DNA from: Kalaharituber pfeilii
Taxonomy: Eukaryota; Ascomycota; Pezizomycetes; Pezizales; Pezizaceae
Assembly: GCA_015179045.1 (NCBI GenBank)
Contig: WHUZ01000031.1
Location: forward strand, 372,001-436,000
Reading direction: 5' to 3'
Length of the DNA stretch: 64,000 nucleotides
A model generated the notes under the pieces. That model was not told the DNA's origin. It was given only the letters and a program-made list of their open reading frames with translations, and made no database searches. Of the stretch, positions 56,254 through 64,000 are shown piece by piece (the first letter of the stretch is position 1; each line of letters starts with the position of its first letter). The position numbers and the translations under genes were made by a program.

Positions 56254-58062
56254 ATGGAGTACGATCCGAAGACTCGTGAGTGTGTCACCGCGCCCTGCTG
56301 CTCCCCTCATCCGCTACGTCACCTACTTCGACGTACTATGATACATCTTGTCCCTGATGCCCCTTTCCATTGACCACCACTTTGCGAATGCCAACTGCAC
56401 ACTAGATGCGACTGGCAGTGTGGCTAACTAGATGGTCGTTTAGCTCCCTATCTTACCGGTGATCGAACTTCGTTTGCGTACGTCTCCGTGCGGGATCGGT
56501 GGCCGGTTATACTCGTACGTCCTATTCACGGGAGAAACTGATGCACATGCTGACCTACGTCTGCCATTCTAGACCCAAGCAATTGATGATATTTTCAGAG
56601 CTACGCGGGACGCCTCTGAGCCGGAAAAAATAGCGGAGGGGAAGAAGATTGTGGAACAACTTGCAAAGCTGAAATATGAGGTGCAGCATGACCGTGTTCT
56701 CTCGTATGTCGAACCCTATGCAGTTTTGCATCGGAGGACTGGGACAACACCTCCAGCTTCCTAGACCTCTTGACTAATTTCTATTTGTTTGGAATTTACA
56801 GACCGCTACCGGATGATGGAGAAAAGGATATCGAAGAGTACAACGATGAGCTAGAGGCATTGAACAATCCCCACTGGTTCAATGCCCCCTGGCTGTTTGC
56901 CGAGTGTTATCTCTACCGGTTTGTGAGGCTCTTGCTGAGGCGCCGAACTTCAAGTACTGATCCAATTACTCTAGTCGGTTACATACAACATTTTCACTGA
57001 CAAAGCACTGGAAAAACTACGATGTTTTCCGCCGACAAAAGCTCAGCACTTTCCGCTCCTCACTCCCTGCTGTCCTGGAACTCTCCCACAAGTACCAACA
57101 GATTGTCGAGACCCTAGCATCACCCACCAAAACAGCAAGCGAGGAAGCCGATAGGCTATTGTTCATCGAGATGATGGAGATCTGCCTCTGGGGGAACGCA
57201 ACTGACCTCTCCCTACTCACCACTCTCACATATGAGGATATCCAAATGCTCCAAGGCTCCGAGGCACGCAAAAAGGCAGAGAAGAACATTCTCGCAAACG
57301 ATGTTCCCAAAGTGTATGACGTGCTCAAAAACGCACAAGCTACCGCCCCCGCCGGAACAGACCGCCGCGTCGACATCATCCTCGACAACTCCGGCTTTGA
57401 GCTTTTTGTCGACCTAATTCTCGCCGCCTACCTTCTCTCCACCAACCTCGCCACCACAGTCGTTCTGCATCCCAAGTCCCTCCCTTGGTTCGTCAGCGAC
57501 GTCCTCCCTTCCGACTTCCTCGACCTCCTCAACGCCTTGGCGAACCCTACATCCTTCTTTTGCGACTCCGACTCCAACTCTACCACCGCCGCCAACAGCA
57601 CCCCATCCCCACTATAACCACCACCCAATCCACCTCCCTCACCTGGCTCTTCCAAAACCTTTCCACCCACCACACCGAAGGCCGTCTCCTACTGCGCCCA
57701 AACCGCTTCTGGACCACCGCCCACTCATTCCACCGCCTCCCGCACGTGGCCCCGAGCTCAAACAGGACCTTGACGACTCCCAGCTCGTAATCTTCAAGGG
57801 CGACCTGAATTACCGGAAATTGACCGCCGACGCGGCGTGGCCTCCGACCACACCGTTCAGGGACGCGATCGGCGACATGGCGAAGGGAGCGAGGATCCTG
57901 GCGCTGAGGACGTGTAAGGCGGATGTGGTGGTCGGGTTGGACATGGGCGTCGATGAGAGGTTGAGAAAGGAGGGAGAGGAGGGGGATACAGGGGAGGTGA
58001 GGAAGTGGGCGTGGAGTGGAAAGTGGGCGGTAGCGCAGTTTTGGGATGGGAAGGTGGAGTAG
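56254..58062 (+). CDS. ARMT1/DUF89 metal-dependent damage-control phosphatase (two apparent frameshifts)
   Basis: Inferred exons: 56254-56275, 56444-56514, 56573-56703, 56802-56918 and 56975-58062. They give ~476 aa if two single-base gaps are tolerated. Start MEYDPKTPPYLTG; family motifs in order are SFAYVSVRDRWPVIL, TQAIDDI, NPHWFNAPWLFAECYLYR, DNSGFELFVDL (metal site), FWTTAHSF, VIFKGDLNYRKL and ALRTCKADVVVGL. Members of this family are Mn/Co-dependent phosphatases that act on phosphometabolites such as sugar phosphates; the human relative is also reported as a protein-glutamate methyltransferase. In exon 5 the frame slips after AANST (C4 run, 57601-57604) and again at HVAP/ELKQ (C4 run, 57749-57752). 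In each case one C seems missing. This is either sequence error or recent inactivation. Confidence 0.85.
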
Positions 58063-58834
58063 TTTATATGAGAGGGCGGGTGTGTGTTGGACGGGGGGGT
58101 TACATTTGGCGTGTAGATCTCTTTGTGTATCCCTATACAACGATATAAAAAATCAAAGAAACGAAATAAAATCCAGTCGGCTAGAAAACGTTAGAAATTC
58201 CTTAACCTTCATATCTCTCTACTCCACCGCACGTGACCTGAACTTGTCTGCGTATACGCGCGTAACGAAATCTCGGAATCAATATCCTTTTTTTTTTTGG
58301 TTATTCAGGGTAACCCAACCTCGTAGCGTCGTAACGTTCCATCATCTCCATCCCCAAAATATACGGAGAGCGAGAGTGAGAGAGAGGGAAAAAAAACAAA
58401 AAAAAATAAAAATAAAATAAAATAAAGGAAAAAAGAAAAGAAAAGAAAAGAAAAGAAAAGAAAAGAAAAGTGGTAAGTTAGTAACATAAGTTATTTATTT
58501 CTTATTCAATAAAGGAAAATCTATATTAACTAACTACAAGTTAGTAAAAACAAGTAGTTACACGCGTTGTGGTGGTCGTCGTGGTGGCGGCAGAGTTTGC
58601 ATAATCAACAAAAAAAACAAAAAAACAACTTTACTTACTGTACTCAATACTTTCTCTCGCTCAATTGCATTGCATTGTCAAGACGAGAATGTAAAAACAT
58701 TGCCGCTGCAAGTCAATAAATATAAACCTGAACTTCAGGGATGCAGCAATGGCACATCGTTTCCACTGGTATACCCGCATCCTCTCCTCCCTGCCTTACC
58801 CTTTACCCCCTCACCCACCACCCCGTTCATTTCT
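58063..58834. other. Intergenic between convergent genes, with (AAAAG)n
   Basis: 3' regions of ARMT1 (+) and the E2 gene (-). It holds A-rich tracts, (AAAAT)n at 58405-58425 and (AAAAG)n at 58431-58470. No gene. Confidence 0.6.
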
Positions 58835-59627
58835 TCATAACCCCAACAACTTTTCCACCACTCTCGTCGACATTTCCTCCGAGACCCTCTCCCCCGGTCT
58901 GACCCCCATAATCCTGAGCTTCTCCACCACCTGCCTCACCGAGAATCCCAAATCCACAAACTTGCCCACCACGCTCTCATCGTACCCTTGTAGCTCCCTG
59001 AGCCTCTGCTGTCTCTTTTCCTCCTCTGGCGTTACGGGCTGCGCTCGAACCGGTACCGCGCCGGAGGACGAGGAGGGAGATACGGATGGGGCGCCAGCGT
59101 GATGGATGGCCCAATCTCGAGCCTTGGATTTAAAGCGTGCGGGATCCTTGAGCATCATGTTTGCCACTTCGGCGTCCTGGGGGTCGTTGGGTTCGGGGGC
59201 GGCGAGGAGGGCTTGTAGTGAGAGGAGGGCAGTCTTGATGGTGAGGACGGGGGACCATTTGTTGGAGAGAATGTCGAGGCATATAGCGCCCTGTTCGTTG
59301 GCGAATCAAAGTTAGCTGTCATCAGAAGCAAGAGGTAGGTTACGCTGGGACGAGGGGAGGGGGGAGGGAGCTTACAGTCTGCGACGACACATTCGGATGC
59401 CACACTCTTGTAAAGAACTTCATCTTTGGCGGAGAGAAGGGGTAGTTGTCGGGGAGCTGGATGTCGACGACGTACTCGCCGCCCTCGTAGGGTGTGTCTG
59501 GGGGGCCCTTGAAGCAGCCGTGCAGGTGGTTCAGGTTGGTTTCGTCGACGACCGTGGCTCGCATGCCGGAGGAGGTGTCCCTTTGCATGTCCTCGAGCTC
59601 TTTGAGGATGCGGCGGCGGGAGGCCAT
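58835..59627 (-). CDS. UBC1: Ubiquitin-conjugating enzyme E2 with UBA domain (Ubc1/E2-25K type)
   Basis: Two exons on the - strand: 59627-59376 and 59290-58835, intron 59375-59291 (GTAAGC..ACAG). They give 235 aa. The start is the second in-frame ATG (MASRRRILKELEDMQRD), as in the family. UBC fold at residues 1-~150: HPN motif at 77-79, catalytic Cys88 in GAICLDILSNKWSPVLTIKT, and SLQALLAAPEPNDPQDAEVA. After a Ser/Pro linker comes a C-terminal UBA domain (~190-235: YDESVVGKFVDLGFSVRQVV), the hallmark of Ubc1/UBE2K, which builds K48-linked ubiquitin chains. Length agrees with yeast Ubc1 (215 aa). It is divergent from RPT2, whose product degrades K48-tagged proteins. The gene symbol follows the yeast name. 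Confidence 0.92.
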
Positions 59628-59790
59628 GGTGGGTTGGTGCACTTGGTGGGGGGGTGTTCCACTGGTGCTGCTTGGTTACAAGCTGGGTGAGATTGGGGGG
59701 GGGGGGGGGGGCGAGGTGGAGGAAGAGAATTGCAAGTTGCTGTATTTGAGACTCGGACTCGATAGGGCAAGTGACAGGAACAGGCGCTGT

Positions 59791-59823
<33 letters not shown>

Positions 59824-60780
59824 TGGGAGCTCGGGAGGGGGCCACCTGGAGCAGCAGATGGCGGCGGCGGCAAGTGGAGAGGAGAGGAGAGTGAGGAGAG
59901 GAGAGTGGAGTTTGCAGCAACGAGAAGCGGATTATCGTACCTCCGTCAGCCGGATGCTGCGCTGTTCGGGGGATGCTATGCTGTTCGGGGGGAGGCTCCG
60001 CGTAGCTTACTTATGTAGGCTCTGGATGGCCAACAGTCGCGCTGGAGGCGGGCCAGGGCCGGGGGCCGGGGGCCGGGGCCAGGGACCAGGGCCTTGTTGC
60101 GGCTGGCGCGGAGGGGGGGCACGGCGGCGGGGCTCACTCGACTCGGGGGCTTCACGGGGCCATGCGTTGGGGCAGGGATTTTGATTTACGGAGAGATAAT
60201 AATGAGTGCGCGGGCGGCGAAGGCACGCTCACCGCTGCTGGCGCATGCCGACTCGATATCATATCGTAGCATATCATATGCACTCGCTGCGAGATTAGCA
60301 TATCATACGCTTGGCCGCTCCGGCTGCTGCAATTCGCTGTGCTGCTGCTGGCTGCCGGCTGCTGGCTGCTGGCTGCGTCCGGAGCGGTCCCACACCGGCC
60401 GGCAGGACAATCTGATAAGATGGGGGGCCAGATACGCCGCGCTATTAGTAATGCGCACACTGCCCCGCCAAGGCCCGAGAGCTAAGGGCCGATTACACAT
60501 GCAGAGCAGCCGGAGGCCAAGCACGCCCGCCTCCCGCTCCCACCACCACCACTATCACCACCAACACCACCACCACCACCACCACAGCATCCACCGGCCA
60601 CAGACAGCATCGCGGGAGCTTACACACTGCCACACACGTCTCACAGAGTACCGCCAGCGTGATATAGAAAAGCACCGGCACAGAATATAACCCGCAGCTA
60701 TGGTACGTCTGCCATCCGCACAATGAATCCAGAGGCGAAGGCTGACATCGCACGCTACGCAGGGAAGTGCACAGTCTGGC
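59628..60780. promoter_or_regulatory. Divergent promoter region between UBC1-like and RPT2
   Basis: A 1.15-kb intergenic stretch that must contain both promoters. It has a G run at 59695-59712 and a longer G run at 59790-59821 (C runs relative to the E2 gene). GGCCGGGGGCCGG-type repeats are at 60050-60090, CTGCTGGCTGC repeats at 60340-60378 and (CAC)n at 60541-60588. I searched for a proteasome-type GGTGGCAAA site and did not find one. Confidence 0.5.
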
Positions 60781-62299
60781 ATGGGCGGTGGCCCCCCAGG
60801 CGAGAACCAGGGCAAAGATCAGAATCAAAAGGTACGGCCACACCTTCCCCTGCATCCCTCTAGCAGTGCCCCTCCCCTCACTTCCATCAGCCCCCCCCCT
60901 ACAAAGCACTTCCATCTAACCACCCAACTCCACTCCACAGAAAGACAAACCGAAATACGAGCCGCCCCCGCCCACCACCCGCGTCGGCCGCAGAAAGAAG
61001 CGGCACGCTCAAGGCCCCGATGCCGCCTCCAAACTCCCCACCGTCGTGCCCAACTCCCGCTGCAAGCTCAAGCTCCTGCGCATGGAACGCATCAAGGACC
61101 ACCTTCTCCTTGAGGAAGAGTTTGTCCAAAACCAGGAGCGGCTCCGCGGCGGCGGCAAGGGCGGTATAGAGGACCGTGTTGCCGAGGAGCGCAGCAGGGT
61201 CGACGAGTTCAGAGGGTCTCCGATGGGCGTTGGTACGTTAGAAGAGATGATTGATGATGATCATGCGATTGTGAGCAGTGCTACGGGTCCTGAGTACGTT
61301 TTTCCCTCCTCCAGTACCCCTCTCTCCATCGTACCATGCTAACAAAATGCCTCGCCACCATCAAGATACTATGTCTCCATCATGTCATTCGTAGATAAAG
61401 ACCTCCTCGAACCTGGCTGCTCCGTCCTGCTACACCATAAGACGGTCTCGATCGTCGGCGTCCTCACGGAAGACTCTGATCCTCTGATTTCAGTCATGAA
61501 ACTCGACAAAGCCCCCACCGAGTCGTACGCGGACATTGGGGGTCTCGAATCTCAAATACAAGAAGTCCGTGAGGCCGTCGAACTGCCTCTTCTCCACCCT
61601 GAACTCTACGAAGAAATGGGCATCAAGCCACCAAAGGGTGTCATCCTTTACGGGTCCCCCGGAACCGGAAAAACCCTTCTCGCCAAAGCTGTCGCGAATC
61701 AAACGTCTGCCACCTTCCTCAGGATCGTGGGCTCTGAGCTCATTCAAAAGTACCTTGGCGACGGGCCCCGTCTCTGCCGACAAATCTTCCAAGTCGCAGC
61801 CGAGCATGCCCCGAGTATCGTGTTCATCGACGAGATCGACGCCATCGGCACAAAACGGTACGAGTCGACGTCCGGCGGCGAGCGCGAGGTGCAACGCACC
61901 ATGCTCGAGCTCCTAAACCAGCTCGACGGCTTCGACGACCGCGGAGACGTCAAGGTCATCATGGCGACAAACAAAATCGAGACTCTAGACCCCGCGCTAA
62001 TTCGCCCCGGGCGAATAGACCGCAAGATATTGTTTGAGAACCCGGACCAGAATACGAAGCGCAAGATCTTTACGCTGCACACGAGCAAGATGAGCTTGGC
62101 GCCGGACGTGGACTTGGAGGAGTTTATCGCGCAGAAGGATGATTTGAGCGGGGCGGATATCAAGGCGATTTGTACCGAGGCGGGATTGTTGGCGCTCAGG
62201 GAGCGCAGGATGAGGGTCCAGATGGCGGACTTTAGGCAGGCGAGGGAGAGGGTGCTGAAGACGAAGAGTGAGGGAGAGCCGGAGGGGTTGTATTTGTAG
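60781..62299 (+). CDS. RPT2: 26S proteasome regulatory ATPase Rpt2 (subunit 4)
   Basis: Three exons: 60781-60831, 60941-61293 and 61366-62299. They give 445 aa (yeast 437). The introns have GT..AG ends and the second a gctaac branch site. The N-terminus [10 protein letters not shown] has the Gly2 needed for N-myristoylation, a known Rpt2 feature. A coiled-coil/OB region ([20 protein letters not shown]) precedes the AAA+ domain. Walker A GSPGTGKT is at ~231-238, Walker B VFIDEID at ~287-293, and the SRH region is [20 protein letters not shown]. The C-terminus EGLYL carries the HbYX-type tail that docks into the 20S alpha ring and opens the gate. It unfolds and feeds ubiquitinated substrates to the 20S core. 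Ser replaces the commoner Ala in the P-loop, which is harmless. The gene is intact. Confidence 0.97.
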
Positions 62300-62813
62300 T
62301 TGGTGATGGTTTTATTGTCGTTGGTTTGTGTGGGGTTCGGTGATGTGGGGGGGGAGACGGGTGAGGGAGGAAGTATATGGGATTGTGGGTAATGATTGGG
62401 GCAAATGGAGACTTGGGGCCTTCTTTTCTTTTTTGTTGTTTTTGTTGGGATTTTTTTTGGTTTTTCCAACAACGAGAGGACCGTAAACAATCATTGAATC
62501 TTGCAAAGGTAGAAAAGAATTCGAAAACATGAATGAATACGAAAATGAAAATGAAAAAAAAAAAATTATATATCCATATACATACGTACATCCAAAGCAT
62601 ACAAATAATTATTCATGAATTTTTGTTGTTTGTACTTCTTTGTTTGTTTACAATCAACTCCCCGTCCGCCCTCCCCCCCACCACCACCAAAAAAAAAAAA
62701 TGAATGATAGTTTCCTTTCGTGCAATTTTCATCATCATCATGATCATCATCATCATCATCATCAATAACATACAAACCCTCCCTGTCCTCCCCATTCCTT
62801 TTCCCCCCCAATT
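62300..62813. other. Intergenic between convergent RPT2 and SEC12-like genes
   Basis: 3' regions of both genes. There is an (ATC)n run at 62730-62764 and short A runs. No gene; the open frames through it are low-complexity. Confidence 0.6.
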
Positions 62814-64000
62814 TTATCCCCTCAGCACCCCACCCACAACCTCCTCGACCGCTCCCCTGACGACCCCCTTCACGACTCCGCCAACGACCCTCTGTCCTTC
62901 CTCGACGGCCCACTCGCCCACGTTCTCTGCTGCCTCGGCCACGGCTTCGAACACGCGGTGTCTCTTCTTCTTTTCCCCATCATTATTTTCCATTCCATTT
63001 CCACCACCACCACCTACCCCTTCTACACCCCCATCTACCCCCTCATCCACCCTCCCACCGCCACCCACCCCACTGCCCACCACCGGCAGCACCTCTGGCT
63101 TCCCCCCCAACTCATCAACCACCATATGCGCCTCCCTCCGCCCCTGCTCGCTCCTCGCGATGCCCTCGTTCATCTTCAACTCGCGCACCTCCTCAGGACT
63201 CATCTCGCCGACCCTGACCGGAATCTGCCGCAGCGCGACCTCAAACTGCCTAAAGAACATCGCCTGCAGCACGACCGCCAGCACCAGCACAAACAGCACG
63301 CTTGCCGTCGCCGCCCCGACATACCGCCTCCGTGTTCCCGGGGGGGCGAACCCGGTCAGATGGTACATGCCGTCTTTGGACATGGTCAGCGGGAGTGTGT
63401 ACGTCACGACCGTCTGCCCGATGGATGCGCTCGCGAGTTTGATTTCTGCGTTGGGCGAGGATGGTATGGGCTGGGACCAGGCGAGCTTGGTGACTTGGAA
63501 CGGGTGCGTGTTTGGAAAGGTGGTGACGTGGCGGATGGTGAGAGGGGAGGAGGAAGGGGTGCATGCGGGGAGCGCGTAGTCGAGGGTGAAGACGGAGATG
63601 GAGAGGTCGGCGAGGGCGAGGGAGAGGAGGGTTTGTCCGTGGATGTGAGTTGGTTTTGAGGTGGTGGCGGTTGTAGTGGAGGGGGAGGAGGTTGTGGATC
63701 TTGATTTTGCAACACCCTTTTCCTCTGGGACTGATATTGATGTCGATGTTGTCGATTCTGGCGTCTCCGTACCGCCAGAACCACCACTACCTTCTAAAGG
63801 CGATGTCATATCCTCCTCCTCCCCGCTCTCCTCCTGCCCCTCCCATCTCCCCTCCAACACCACCCTCTCTACCGCCGTGACCGCTTTCCCCCCTGCCCCC
63901 CTCCTGACTCTCCTCCTCCCCACCACCTCCCCTGTCTCCTTCCACAGCACCACCACCTCCGCCCCCAATCTTGCCGGAAAGTTCACCACGACCACTACAT
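62814..64000 (-). CDS. Probable Sec12-like guanine nucleotide exchange factor, 3' part
   Basis: The frame is open to the right edge, so the N-terminal part lies outside; ~395 residues are visible. Visible order: beta-strand/WD-type blades (LSLALADLSISVFTLDYALP, FQVTKLAWSQP, IKLASASIGQTVVTYTLPL), then basic RRRYVG, then one transmembrane helix (ATASVLFVLVLAVVLQAMFF), then a ~150-residue Gly/Glu-rich C-terminal part ending VVGGVLRG. A cytosolic propeller followed by one membrane span and a lumenal tail is the layout of Sec12/PREB, the ER-membrane GEF that activates Sar1 to start COPII budding. The match is by architecture rather than by a catalytic motif, because the conserved N-terminal blades are missing here. 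The low-complexity Gly stretches are typical of fungal Sec12 lumenal tails. Confidence 0.6.
   Translation of the reverse strand, partial: VVVVVNFPARLGAEVVVLWKETGEVVGRRRVRRGAGGKAVTAVERVVLEGRWEGQEESGEEEDMTSPLEGSGGSGGTETPESTTSTSISVPEEKGVAKSRSTTSSPSTTTATTSKPTHIHGQTLLSLALADLSISVFTLDYALPACTPSSSPLTIRHVTTFPNTHPFQVTKLAWSQPIPSSPNAEIKLASASIGQTVVTYTLPLTMSKDGMYHLTGFAPPGTRRRYVGAATASVLFVLVLAVVLQAMFFRQFEVALRQIPVRVGEMSPEEVRELKMNEGIARSEQGRREAHMVVDELGGKPEVLPVVGSGVGGGGRVDEGVDGGVEGVGGGGGNGMENNDGEKKKRHRVFEAVAEAAENVGEWAVEEGQRVVGGVVKGVVRGAVEEVVGGVLRG

Noticed and set aside
57590..57640. Intron to explain the first ARMT1 frame change
   Set aside because: No GT donor lies in the region where the frames switch; a one-base deficit in a C run explains it better.
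61744..62490. 248-codon - strand frame opposite RPT2
   Set aside because: Antisense shadow of the conserved ATPase exon.
1..64000. CRISPR array, operons, bacterial-type ribosome binding sites
   Set aside because: The window is clearly eukaryotic (spliced fungal genes); the regular repeats here are a tandem satellite and dispersed retroposons.

Overview
This is eukaryotic DNA, almost certainly from a filamentous ascomycete (Pezizomycotina). Genes carry short 50-170 nt introns with GT..AG ends and branch-point-like ctaac/ctgac motifs. The recognisable proteins are fungal-type: Ctr9, the proteasome ATPase Rpt2, a Ubc1/E2-25K enzyme, an ARMT1/DUF89 protein, a Sec2-domain protein and a probable Sec12. 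Low gene density, many decayed transposons and abundant poly(A) retroposons suggest a TE-expanded genome (truffle/Pezizales-like is my guess; there is no marker that proves it).

Layout. 1-6.7 kb: non-coding, with a decayed LTR-like fragment and several very short poly(A) retroposons. 6.8-13.8 kb: two genes on +, a Sec2 GEF-domain protein and CTR9 (four exons). 13.8-28.1 kb: non-coding, with an LTR-like block, a ~200-bp tandem repeat, a palindromic MITE and a GC-rich block with long G and C runs. 28.1-30.2 kb: an unrecognised Ser-rich gene with one intron. 30.2-46.4 kb: a gene desert full of TA-type MITEs, a ~950-bp foldback element with a minisatellite core, and micro-retroposons. 46.4-49.9 kb: a nearly intact hAT transposon (three stop codons) nested in a second hAT-type end pair. 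49.9-54.3 kb: decayed reading frames, one split by a 632-bp non-autonomous hAT with an 8-bp target duplication, and an intact unknown ORF whose promoter/start region has a relic copy at 45 kb. 54.3-64 kb: a gene-dense housekeeping block with a broken unknown gene (-), ARMT1/DUF89 (+, two apparent 1-bp frameshifts), UBC1-like E2 (-), RPT2 (+) and a SEC12-like gene (-, running off the window).

Most unusual feature. Two families of ultra-short retroposons (core ~35-45 bp plus an A tail) recur at least 17 times. Many are flanked by 10-14 bp target-site duplications. They sit inside other transposons, and one family's core can fold into a hairpin. UBC1 and RPT2 are divergent neighbours, both serving the ubiquitin-proteasome pathway, and share a 1.15-kb intergenic region. 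Ctr9 (Paf1 complex) is nuclear, while Sec2 and Sec12 are both exchange factors of the secretory pathway.
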